The position numbers were made by a program, and so were the translations under genes. A stretch of 42,106 bases of DNA from Sulfobacillus sp. (lineage in GTDB: Bacteria > Bacillota > Sulfobacillia > Sulfobacillales > Sulfobacillaceae). Positions 1-6,650 of the stretch are shown here, piece after piece (within the stretch, counting starts at the first letter, position 1; each line of letters begins with the position of its first letter). The notes under the pieces were generated by a model. It did no database searches and was not told the origin of the DNA. It saw only the letters and a program-made list of their open reading frames with translations. The stretch covers positions 1 to 42,106 of the forward strand of contig DAIDDL010000035.1 in NCBI GenBank assembly GCA_027309085.1, written 5' to 3'.

Positions 1-825
1 CACCCGCTGGCTCTATGCTGGCGGCTTCGGGGCAGGAAGAATCATGAGATCACCAAAGATCACATGATTTATAGCAGTGCTGCACCTGGTCAACCAGGTG
101 ATGGTGTTTCCCTTGGATTTGCTTCTCAGAAGCCAAGACGCGCCATATCTTGAAGCGGTCACATCGGTGGGCAGGGTGCTGGCTTAGGAATTAGAGACAT
201 GCATCCAGTTAGTAGTCCCGAAGAATGAAGTGAATTGCGCTATGGCGACAATTCCTTACGCCCGGCCAGCCGGAGCCCCGCCCGCCTCTAGTTAATCGGG
301 ACAACGGCCTCATATTAAAACGACCAACACCCCCGGATCAGCTATTCCGGGGATGTTTTTTGCGCAGAGAATGGCCCGTCTTATAGCTCGTCAAGCGGAC
401 GCCAATAGGACGCCTTGAGTGCCCCGAATGTACACGGATTATGCTGTTGAGGGTAAATCGAACCCAACGTGCTTCATGGCGAACAAGTTTTTTGGGGATG
501 TGTTGGATGGCTCTATGTGCTTGATGGCCTGAGGGGTTTTCGGGCTCGTAATGTCAAGGACAAAAGTACTGGAAAATTCAACGGCCCGAACGGACCGCCC
601 CGGTCTATGAATGTGCCCCGTGTACAGTCACGATCTCCAGGCCGCGCATGTGTACCGGTGGATCAATATCCCCATCAGCAATGTGAAAGTCATGGTGGAT
701 GGTACATTTCACGGGCGGCGCGCCCGACGGCGACGAGTTCCCGTACCGACTCAATCGTACGTATGGCACCGGGATCGCGGACCGTCTCCTGATGGCGGCC
801 TCACGACCATCAGGACGGCTGCTGA
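1..825. other. Gene-poor stretch with inverted repeats
   Basis: I find no convincing coding region here: open frames are short, lack good ribosome binding sites and have low-complexity translations. Visible structures are an imperfect inverted repeat (41-51 with 58-68, one mismatch), a compact hairpin (83-89 with 94-100, loop TCAA), a rho-independent terminator listed separately (331-361), and a 9-bp inverted repeat (787-795 with 807-815) just beyond the stop of the minus-strand lipoprotein gene, without a T tract. The terminator suggests that a gene left of the window, or a short untranslated RNA, ends near 360. Confidence 0.5.
331..361 (+). terminator. Rho-independent terminator
   Basis: CCCCGGA (331-337) pairs perfectly with TCCGGGG (346-352) around an 8-nt loop, followed by ATG and then T6 (356-361). 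It points to transcription entering from the left of the window, although no coding region is visible just upstream. Confidence 0.75.
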
Positions 826-1395
826 TCAATGCGGGGTGACGGTGATAGTGCCCTGCATATAGCCGGGGGTGACCATGGGCCCAGCCATTCCCATCGGCCC
901 CGTGCCGCAAGGTGCTATGCATTGCCAGCTATAGGAGCCAGCCGCCGGCATGCGGACCTGCGCCACCACCGTGACCGTTTGGCCAGCGGGGGCGACGGGA
1001 ATGGGCAGATTCAGACCCGTGGCCGGTATGGTGAAAGTGTGCGCCACGTTCTGGTTGTCCACCGCGCTTTGGGCCTTGCCGTCAATCCTTTCCACACCGC
1101 CTATGGTACCGCTGACTTTGTCATCTTGCGTCATCATGAGGGGTGCTGCCCCGCTATCGTGCGAGACAATGGTCAGGGTGACTGTAGAATTCTGAGGCGC
1201 TGACCAAAATGCCGGATCATACTTCGGCCATCCTGGCCTGTGGATTTCTTTGCCGGTATAGATGACCATTTTTCTCTGTATAGTGGCGGCCACCACTTTT
1301 GTGGGTGGCGGGCATGATGTTTGTGCCCCGCATCCCGCCAATCCCAATACCGCCAAGGCTCCTGCCAGTCCGACTATCGTGTGCCGAGAAGTCAT
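826..1395 (-). CDS. CuA-like cupredoxin lipoprotein with altered metal site
   Basis: Predicted extracytoplasmic lipoprotein of 189 aa. Residues 1-22 form a lipoprotein signal ending in the lipobox LAGC, with Cys22 as the expected lipidation site. The C-terminal part resembles the CuA domain of cytochrome c oxidase subunit II: His119 in VAHTF sits where the first CuA histidine lies, and Cys159-x3-Cys163-x3-Pro167-x2-Met170 matches the CuA loop spacing C-x3-C-x3-H-x2-M, but the second histidine is replaced by proline. A conventional binuclear CuA site is therefore doubtful; a mononuclear or altered copper site, or a structural role, is possible. The gene is monocistronic and divergent from the Fur-family gene at 1580. 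The cupredoxin fold is fairly sure; the exact function is unknown. Confidence 0.75.
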   Translation of the reverse strand: MTSRHTIVGLAGALAVLGLAGCGAQTSCPPPTKVVAATIQRKMVIYTGKEIHRPGWPKYDPAFWSAPQNSTVTLTIVSHDSGAAPLMMTQDDKVSGTIGGVERIDGKAQSAVDNQNVAHTFTIPATGLNLPIPVAPAGQTVTVVAQVRMPAAGSYSWQCIAPCGTGPMGMAGPMVTPGYMQGTITVTPH

Positions 1396-1511
1396 CCGTG
1401 GTCCTCCTCTATGTTTTCCTGCTGCTTCTTAGGATACCCTTTTGCTGGGAAGGGCTGCCAGGGCCCTTCGGACTATCTTTGGACGGACCTTGCTATGGGA
1501 AATTCCGGCCG

Positions 1512-1540
1512 TTTGTGTTTTCCTGATGAGACCGTATAAT
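1512..1540 (+). promoter_or_regulatory. Possible promoter of the Fur-family gene
   Basis: A perfect TATAAT (1535-1540) lies 39 bp before the start codon. The -35 candidate TTTGTG (1512-1517), 17 bp upstream, matches TTGACA poorly. The -10 is convincing, the -35 is not. Confidence 0.45.
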
Positions 1541-1579
1541 AGATAAGAGGAAGACCTAAACACAGCAAGGAGAGAGAGT

Positions 1580-2041
1580 ATGGAGCAGCATCCTGGGTCA
1601 GCTGAAGCGCTTCTGCGGGACAAGGGATTGCGCGTTACCGCGCAGCGGCGTATGGTCCTGCAGTATTTGCTGGATCATGAAGGAGGGCATTTCACAGCCG
1701 ACCAGATCCGTGACGAATTGCTGCAGATGCTCCCGGAGCTTGCCAAGGGTACGATGTACAAAACGTTGCAGGATCTAGCGGCGGTGAATATTGTTGAATT
1801 GCTGCCGACTCCTCAGGGATACGCGCTGTATGGGTTGCGCCTGAGGCCGCACCAGCATTTTTACTGCACGGCGTGCCACCACTGGTTTGACGTGCTTCCC
1901 AAGAATATTGAGGCGTTGCGCTTTGATGCGCCGGGATTTGTGATTGAAGGGGTCGATGTCACGCTGCGGGGACTGTGTCCTCAATGCGCGCACAAAGAAG
2001 CATCTCCCGCGGAAGTGGCATCTGGAATCCACAAGGACTGA
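1580..2041 (+). CDS. Fur/PerR-family metalloregulator
   Basis: Fur superfamily repressor of 153 aa, the usual length. Residues 8-75 are the winged helix (GLRVTAQRRMVLQYL, with the recognition region around GTMYKTLQDLA). The dimerisation domain carries the regulatory metal residues (PHQHFYC) and two CxxC pairs, CTAC and CPQC, expected to hold a structural zinc. These regulators bind DNA when metal-loaded and control iron, zinc or peroxide genes. The start ATG at 1580 follows AAGGAGAGAG. The subfamily (Fur, Zur or PerR) cannot be fixed by eye. The Fur-like box in front of the VIT-family transporter at 8664 is a candidate target inside this window. Confidence 0.88.
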   Translation: MEQHPGSAEALLRDKGLRVTAQRRMVLQYLLDHEGGHFTADQIRDELLQMLPELAKGTMYKTLQDLAAVNIVELLPTPQGYALYGLRLRPHQHFYCTACHHWFDVLPKNIEALRFDAPGFVIEGVDVTLRGLCPQCAHKEASPAEVASGIHKD

Positions 2042-2085
2042 AGGTCGGGGCATGGGCCGGACAAGGAAGATTCCAAGAGAGGCGC

Positions 2086-2112
2086 CCGCAGTATCTGCGG
2101 CGGCACTTTTTT
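2086..2112 (+). terminator. Probable terminator of the Fur-family gene
   Basis: CCGCAG (2086-2091) and CTGCGG (2095-2100) form a short hairpin with loop TAT. T6 (2107-2112) follows after a 6-nt GC-rich gap. The gap makes it less than ideal, but the position just after the stop at 2041 fits. Confidence 0.5.
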
Positions 2113-2357
2113 GCATGTGACAGTGATGCCCACGATCAAAACGGCAGCATTCACCACTGTAAAACCGGCAAGAGGGCTTTTCGACACGGCCGGTGTCCCC
2201 GGAATCTTCCCCGCCGGGGCGCCTTGTGGCGGGAAAGTACTGGCCATTGAGAGCTAGCGCTAAAGATCAAGGTAAAATGAGGCAGGCCGAATACGTTGAT
2301 TTCCTACGCCAAATGGGATACGGTTAAAAATGTTTTAATTAAGGACGGTGATTGTGA
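2113..2357 (+). other. Intergenic leader, possible 16-codon upstream ORF
   Basis: There is no standard gene. A 16-codon frame (ATG at 2277, stop TAA at 2325-2327) is preceded by AAGG four bases upstream and encodes MRQAEYVDFLRQMGYG. It could be a leader peptide for the membrane-protein pair at 2358, or chance. Confidence 0.2.
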
Positions 2358-2654
2358 ATGCATCTTGTCATGTGGGCGTACATCACGTATGTGATCACGT
2401 TCGTTCTCGGCATTATTTTCTTCTTGCGGTATGATTTGCGGCGCCGGAAGCTTCCGCCCCGATTTTTGGCGGTGCACCTGTTTTTAACGGTGATGACGTT
2501 CATTCTGTTTTCGTCGGCTCTGGCTCCTAGTTTACGCCAGCATTACTCGCATCCTGCGGTCCAGTCGGGCGCGAACAGTTCTTTATGGCTGACTTTGCAC
2601 CGGCATGGTGAATTGCTGCATCATGCGGCGCCTGGCAAGGGGGCGGCACAGTGA
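2358..2654 (+). CDS. Small membrane protein, two TM helices (paralogue A)
   Basis: 98-aa protein of unknown function. Two hydrophobic helices (about residues 6-24 and 38-56) are joined by a very basic loop (DLRRRKLPP). The second helix begins with PRFLAVHLFL, placing a histidine at the membrane face, and the C-terminal tail is His-rich (about residues 80-90). The start ATG follows AAGGACGGTGA. It overlaps the next gene by four bases (GTGA), so the two are probably translationally coupled. The next product repeats the same two-helix pattern with PMGLILTHLGL, suggesting a duplicated module that could form a four-helix bundle. A haem-binding or respiratory accessory role is only speculation. Confidence 0.7.
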   Translation: MHLVMWAYITYVITFVLGIIFFLRYDLRRRKLPPRFLAVHLFLTVMTFILFSSALAPSLRQHYSHPAVQSGANSSLWLTLHRHGELLHHAAPGKGAAQ

Positions 2655-2824
2655 CCTTGTTGGAATGGACATACATTCTGTTTCTGTTTACAGTCGTGGG
2701 AGGCGGTACCCTCTTTTTTGCCTATCTCCTACCCAAACGGAATTTTCCTATGGGCCTTATTTTGACTCACCTAGGATTGGCGGCGCTAACTCTGGTGTTT
2801 TTCACGGTGGCGGTATTCCACTAA
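2651..2824 (+). CDS. Small membrane protein, two TM helices (paralogue B)
   Basis: 57-aa protein starting at GTG 2651, which overlaps the upstream stop codon (GTGA). AAGGGGGCGG lies just upstream as ribosome binding site. Two predicted helices (about residues 6-25 and 33-54) flank a short basic loop (LLPKRNFP). The second helix starts PMGLILTHLGL, paralleling PPRFLAVHLFL in the preceding protein. A strong terminator follows 25 bp after the stop. The function is unknown; the pair is likely to act together. Confidence 0.7.
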   Translation: MTLLEWTYILFLFTVVGGGTLFFAYLLPKRNFPMGLILTHLGLAALTLVFFTVAVFH

Positions 2825-2848
2825 GAAACCGCAGTGCAGAAATTGTTG

Positions 2849-2871
2849 AGGCCGGCGCCGCCGGCCTTTTT
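2849..2871 (+). terminator. Rho-independent terminator
   Basis: AGGCCGGC (2849-2856) pairs with GCCGGCCT (2860-2867) around a GCC loop, followed by a T tract to 2871. It ends the two-gene membrane-protein operon. Confidence 0.85.
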
Positions 2872-3063
2872 GCGGTGCGCCCCGGACGGCTGGGGTGATG
2901 GCGTTTTGCGGGTCTTCGTCTGTGGCGCGCCAGGCCATCTCAATGAAGGCATCTTGACCCTCTGGAGGTCATTAGCCAAGCGGCGATGCTTCTGGCAGGA
3001 ACCCGTATCTCCGGACTTTCTGGCATAATGTAGAGGAAGGCAGCAGAAGAAAGGGATGGTCAG

Positions 3064-3543
3064 ATGCTTGAGGCGGTGGCTGTAGCTGTAGACGGGTCGG
3101 ACGCGGGGTACCGGGCGCTAGATGAGGCCCTGGACATGGTCGGGGGGCGTGGCCGGGTGCTGATGATCGACGTGAAGGATGTCGTCGCCTTCGTGCAGCC
3201 GGTGGCCCCGAGTACGTACGGGGGGTCCACGATGGCGAGCCTGGAGACTTTGCTCGAGCAATGGGACGAAAATGCGGCGCAGGTCAGTGCAACCGCGTTG
3301 AAGAGGGTCGCAGAGACTCAGGCAACAGCGCAGTGGAAAGTGGTGACGGTGCAGGACGGGGAAGTTCACGCTGCCCAGGCATTTTTGGATGCCGCCCTGG
3401 AGGGGAAAGTGCAGGCCTTGGTAGTTGGCCGCCACCAGGGATCTTCAGTGATTGAAGGGCTGTTTGGCAGCTTCCCCCGCTGGCTGGTGACGCATGCCTC
3501 TCTCCCGGTCGTCATCGTGCCCCCGCCGCTGACGGGGAAGTAA
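3064..3543 (+). CDS. Universal stress protein (UspA family)
   Basis: Cytoplasmic 159-aa protein with the single-domain Usp fold: an N-terminal strand with the nucleotide-contacting Asp (VAVAVDGSDAG) and a C-terminal glycine-rich loop (VVGRHQGSSVIEGLFGS) followed by the family-typical HASLPVVIV. The loop resembles the ATP-binding G-x2-G-x9-G-S pattern with slightly shifted spacing, so ATP binding is likely but not certain. Such proteins are induced by starvation and stress and have no single reaction. The ATG at 3064 has AAAGGG eight bases upstream. It sits close to the Hsp20 pair, making this a stress-response neighbourhood. Confidence 0.85.
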   Translation: MLEAVAVAVDGSDAGYRALDEALDMVGGRGRVLMIDVKDVVAFVQPVAPSTYGGSTMASLETLLEQWDENAAQVSATALKRVAETQATAQWKVVTVQDGEVHAAQAFLDAALEGKVQALVVGRHQGSSVIEGLFGSFPRWLVTHASLPVVIVPPPLTGK

Positions 3544-3602
3544 GCTGTCCCGTGTGGGGCGCCAGGCATGCTGTCCTGCAGGAAAATGCGGAGAAGAGGT
3601 GA

Positions 3603-3848
3603 ATGGCTATGCATTCGATTTTCGATGCGCACATTGTGGAATCGAGGAATGTCTGGAAACAGCAGGCGCCCTTGGCGCTGATGATTTCCCAGAGGATCCG
3701 CAAAACACCGGACACGGCTTCCGGCCATGTCCGGCTACCCGCTTTGCCCGCGTCGCCAAGCCCGGCACTATTCCGGCTGCCACCGTGGATTGTGCCCGAT
3801 GACAGGGAAGTGCTGAAGAAAATTGAGCAGGACAGCGCTCAGGACTAA
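3603..3848 (+). CDS. Small hypothetical protein, 81 aa
   Basis: The frame starts at ATG 3603 behind a good ribosome binding site (GAGAAGAGGTGA) and ends at 3848, 60 bp downstream of the Usp gene on the same strand. The product is soluble, proline-rich in the middle (LPALPASPSPALFRLPPW) and ends in a charged segment (VPDDREVLKKIEQD). I recognise no domain. The ribosome binding site and position argue for a real gene; the unremarkable composition argues for caution. Confidence 0.4.
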   Translation: MAMHSIFDAHIVESRNVWKQQAPLALMISQRIRKTPDTASGHVRLPALPASPSPALFRLPPWIVPDDREVLKKIEQDSAQD

Positions 3849-4019
3849 GATGGGCCGACCGTGCCGTGGGAGCCATAGGGGCAAGACACGGGCATTGTGC
3901 TACTCCCGACTATTGGATCATTATGGGATTTACCATTTTGCTGGGGACGCGCGGTGAATCCACCGAGGCAGTGCCCCTCACGCCTCTTGCTTAGAACACA
4001 ATCTCCCAAAAAATTCTCA

Positions 4020-4035
4020 CCCCCCCCCCAAAAAA
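4020..4035 (+). repeat. C10A6 homopolymer tract upstream of a promoter
   Basis: Ten C (4020-4029) are followed at once by six A (4030-4035), ending four bases before the -35 hexamer of the first Hsp20 gene. Such tracts slip easily and can tune promoter strength. It may also be a sequencing-error hotspot. Confidence 0.7.
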
Positions 4036-4039
4036 GGCG

Positions 4040-4068
4040 TTGACATCCATTGTTTCCCGATATATCAT
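4040..4068 (+). promoter_or_regulatory. SigA-type promoter of hsp20 gene 1
   Basis: A perfect TTGACA (4040-4045) is followed after 17 bp by TATCAT (4063-4068), five of six matches to TATAAT. It lies 42 bp before the first Hsp20 start. A CtsR-like operator begins two bases after the -10. Confidence 0.8.
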
Positions 4069-4070
4069 AA

Positions 4071-4087
4071 GGGCAAGGAAAGACAAA
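4071..4087 (+). promoter_or_regulatory. CtsR-like operator 1
   Basis: The 17-mer GGGCAAGGAAAGACAAA matches the known CtsR heptad direct repeat RGTCAAANANRGTCAAA at 12 of 15 specified positions. It overlaps the expected transcription start, where a repressor would block initiation. The same motif occupies the same place in the second promoter. Confidence 0.5.
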
Positions 4088-4110
4088 GTCATAAAGCAGG
4101 GGTGAGTATG

Positions 4111-4515
4111 ATGAGGATGAATGAATTGTACCGGGTGAGTGAGCAAGCAGGATTCGTGCCTTTGACGAATATCGTGAAGAAAGACGGGGCTTTTGAGGTG
4201 GCGCTGGCAGTGCCAGGGTACCGGGAAGACCAGTTGAATCTTACGGTGGAGAACGGGTTGCTGGAAATCCAGGGAGCTATTAAGGAAGAGGATAATCACC
4301 AGCAGTACCTTCGCCGGGAAATTCGCCAGCAGTCTTTCCGCTACCGGGTGGAATTGCCGGAGGGTGCCGAGACGGAGCATATCGAAGCGCAACTGAGCAA
4401 TGGGGTACTGGCAGTGCGGATTCCCTTGCAGGCGAAGAGAAAAATTGCTGTTGCGATTCAGCAGCCGCCCGCAGAAAACGTACTGGCAGCTGGAGAGTCA
4501 GGAAGTCACGCCTAA
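4111..4515 (+). CDS. Small heat-shock protein Hsp20 (copy 1)
   Basis: Cytoplasmic ATP-independent holdase chaperone that binds unfolding proteins. The alpha-crystallin domain spans most of the chain: it opens with PLTNIVKKDGAFEVALAVPG, contains RREIRQQSFRYRVELPEG and ends with the family signature NGVLAVRIPL; the C-terminus has an IxV-type tail motif (KIAVAIQ). Of several nearby starts (GTG 4102, ATG 4108, 4111, 4117) I prefer ATG 4111, eight bases from GGGG in AGGGGTGAG, matching the spacing in copy 2. It is a tandem paralogue of the next gene, including the promoter and leader. The promoter and CtsR-like box predict heat induction. Confidence 0.9.
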   Translation: MRMNELYRVSEQAGFVPLTNIVKKDGAFEVALAVPGYREDQLNLTVENGLLEIQGAIKEEDNHQQYLRREIRQQSFRYRVELPEGAETEHIEAQLSNGVLAVRIPLQAKRKIAVAIQQPPAENVLAAGESGSHA

Positions 4516-4556
4516 TTATTGAGAGAAAAGTTTTTGAGCAACTGTTGCAGCAACGC

Positions 4557-4585
4557 TTGACAAAGCAGGGAAAAAACCGTAAACT
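4557..4585 (+). promoter_or_regulatory. SigA-type promoter of hsp20 gene 2
   Basis: A perfect TTGACA (4557-4562) is followed after 17 bp by TAAACT (4580-4585), four of six matches to TATAAT. The spacing and layout are identical to the first Hsp20 promoter. Confidence 0.75.
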
Positions 4586-4587
4586 AA

Positions 4588-4604
4588 AGTCAACGAAAGA
4601 CAAA
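4588..4604 (+). promoter_or_regulatory. CtsR-like operator 2
   Basis: AGTCAACGAAAGACAAA matches the CtsR consensus RGTCAAANANRGTCAAA at 13 of 15 specified positions. It begins three bases after the -10 hexamer and covers the likely transcription start. Confidence 0.6.
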
Positions 4605-4626
4605 GTTAAACATAGGGGTGATTGAA

Positions 4627-5010
4627 ATGATGTTCGATGAATTGTTTCGCCCGCTCGAGCGGGTAGCCTATGCGCCTCTGACCAATATTGTGAAGAAGGA
4701 CGGTCAGTTCGAGGTGGTATTGGCGGTGCCGGGTTACACGGAAGACCAGATGAGCCTGTCGATTGAAAATGGTGTGCTGGAGATCAAAGCGGACGCGAAA
4801 GAAGGTCAGGACACCGACATGTACCTGCGCCGGGAAATTCGCCAGCTACCTTTCCGGTACCGGGTAGAGTTGCCAGATGGCGCACAGGCCGATCAAATTG
4901 GCGCTGAACTGAACAGCGGGCTCTTGACGGTGAGAATTCCCCTCCAGCCCAAAACAGTGATTCCTGTCAAAATCCAGACGGTGCCTATCAACAAGAGTCT
5001 TGAGGCGTAA
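4627..5010 (+). CDS. Small heat-shock protein Hsp20 (copy 2)
   Basis: 127-aa alpha-crystallin-domain chaperone. It opens with PLTNIVKKDGQFEVVLAVPG, contains RREIRQLPFRYRVELPDG, and ends with NSGLLTVRIPL and a VIPVKIQ tail. It is strongly similar to copy 1 throughout, so a tandem duplication is likely, and differing C-termini suggest mixed or specialised oligomers. ATG 4627 lies eight bases after GGGG of AGGGGTGA and is preferred over GTG 4618. A strong terminator follows. Confidence 0.9.
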   Translation: MMFDELFRPLERVAYAPLTNIVKKDGQFEVVLAVPGYTEDQMSLSIENGVLEIKADAKEGQDTDMYLRREIRQLPFRYRVELPDGAQADQIGAELNSGLLTVRIPLQPKTVIPVKIQTVPINKSLEA

Positions 5011-5023
5011 AATTTGAGTGAGT

Positions 5024-5065
5024 ATGCGGCTCCCCGCTGCGGTGAACAGTGGGGAGCCGCATTTT
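5024..5065 (+). terminator. Rho-independent terminator after hsp20 gene 2
   Basis: A 12-bp perfect stem (5024-5035 with 5051-5062) around a 15-nt loop is followed by TTTT (5062-5065). It closes the Hsp20 block. Confidence 0.85.
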
Positions 5066-5179
5066 CGTTGCGCAGGGACCTCCGGATGGGCGCTGGTGCC
5101 AAATCCGTTGACGCTGTTATACTTTATGCGGGTCTAAAGATCGATTGTTTTTCGGCAAGCCTTGATGGGGAGGCAGTAT

Positions 5180-6472
5180 ATGTCCACAAACCCGGATGTC
5201 GAGCGAATCACCTACTGGATCCGTCTGCTGCACCAGCGAAACGCCGAGGCGGTGGCCCGGGATTTTTCTCCTGACCTTAGAGCGGCCATGCCGGCCCCGC
5301 TCCTCCAACTCTCCTGGGATGCCCTGACCAAAAAGGCCGGAGCATTTGAACGGGTGCTTAGCAGCACCACGGATGCCTCTGGCACGGATCATCTAGTGCG
5401 TGTCCGCTGCGCCTTCGCCCAAAGTGTGCGCGAGGTGATGCTGGAAGTGGCTCTTGACCACGTTGGCCGCATTCGCGGGTTCTTTGGGCACATTCTCACA
5501 CGCAATACCGCTCTAACGCAGGCACGCGTTCCGTCTTATGCCAACCCCGGCTACTTCACCGAACGCGATGTGGTCATCGGCCATGAGCCCTGGCTAGTCG
5601 GCGGGACGCTCACCTGTCCAGTGTGGGACGGCCCCTTTTCCGGAGCGGTACTGGTCAATACGCACCGCGACCGCAACGGCACGGGCAACATCTTCCGTGA
5701 CTTGGCATGGGGACTCGCGGCCAATGGCGTCATGGTTCTCCGCTACGACCAGAATACCGTGGGCCACAGAGATAGGGACGCGTACATGGGCAGTATAGAC
5801 GGTCCTGGTTCCGCCACGGCGCCCCCGTTAACCGTTCAAGATGAAATTTTGGATGATGCCGTCTCCGCGTTGCAGCGCCTCCGTGCCGATCCCGCCAGCA
5901 ATGGCCATGTGTTTGCCGTGGGACACGGCCTCGGAGCCTATCTTCTGCCCCGACTGGCCCAGCAGTGCGCGGGTCCGCTCGGCTTCGTCAGCCTGTTCGG
6001 CCACACCCGCCCGGCCTGGGAGATATCTTTAGAAAGCGTTGCCCATATCATTACCGACAACCCGTCCCAGCTTCGGGCCATACAGAGGATTCAGGACGAC
6101 CTTGACCGCGTTGGACAAGGCCAATATCAAGACAGTGAACGCCTGGCCGGCCAGTCGGGACGGTACTGGTCAGATCTGCGGGATCACCACGGTCAGCACC
6201 GCTTCGCCCCTGACTCACCGATTTTGGCGGTCCACGGCAGCGGCGACGATACGGGCGGAGGAATAGCAGAATTCGAACGCCTGAAAGCGGACCTGATAAG
6301 CTGTCCCCGGGCAACGTTTGTTCTATATCCTGACCTGAGTTACTGGCTCAAGGCCATTGAGCGCGGCTATGACCCTCACCGCGATCAGCGGCGCATCTTG
6401 CAAGGCCCCGTGGACGAACGTCTCATCTATGATCTGGCCCGGTGGATCCGGACCACTCCCGTGACGGTCTGA
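5180..6472 (+). CDS. Alpha/beta-hydrolase-fold protein lacking catalytic residues
   Basis: 430-aa protein combining an N-terminal DUF3887-like domain (about residues 5-105) with an alpha/beta hydrolase domain of the family usually marked by PFKDLAWGLA, VLRYDKR and GHSLGG. Here FRDLAWGLA and VLRYDQ are kept, but the nucleophile elbow reads GHGLGA: the Ser is Gly250 (codon at 5927). The usual oxyanion HGSGP is replaced by NTHRD, and the catalytic His region (normally LNH) reads LSYWL. The protein is probably not a normal serine hydrolase; binding or regulatory roles are possible. ATG 5180 follows GGGGAGG by six bases and is preferred over TTG 5162. No signal peptide is visible. Confidence 0.8.
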   Translation: MSTNPDVERITYWIRLLHQRNAEAVARDFSPDLRAAMPAPLLQLSWDALTKKAGAFERVLSSTTDASGTDHLVRVRCAFAQSVREVMLEVALDHVGRIRGFFGHILTRNTALTQARVPSYANPGYFTERDVVIGHEPWLVGGTLTCPVWDGPFSGAVLVNTHRDRNGTGNIFRDLAWGLAANGVMVLRYDQNTVGHRDRDAYMGSIDGPGSATAPPLTVQDEILDDAVSALQRLRADPASNGHVFAVGHGLGAYLLPRLAQQCAGPLGFVSLFGHTRPAWEISLESVAHIITDNPSQLRAIQRIQDDLDRVGQGQYQDSERLAGQSGRYWSDLRDHHGQHRFAPDSPILAVHGSGDDTGGGIAEFERLKADLISCPRATFVLYPDLSYWLKAIERGYDPHRDQRRILQGPVDERLIYDLARWIRTTPVTV

Positions 6473-6650
6473 CCGGTCCGCCGGTTTAACACCTTGGCAA
6501 GGATTCCCAAAGCGGGTACAGACCAGTGAGGGAACCGTAGTCGGTGTTCGGCTGTACCGCAAATTCATAGGACAGGGGGCAGCCGTCCTTCCCTTCCCGC
6601 CGCGGACCCGCTACCATAGAGGCAGGGCATGGCAAAGAGGAGTGTGTAGA

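Noticed and set aside
446-462. tRNA-like T-arm (minus strand GGGTTCGATTTACCC)
   Set aside because: The flanking bases do not form a 5-bp T stem, and no acceptor stem or anticodon arm can be drawn around it.
469-922. Several overlapping open frames of 80-107 codons before the lipoprotein gene
   Set aside because: They have no ribosome binding sites, disagree in strand and have compositions typical of chance frames in GC-rich DNA.
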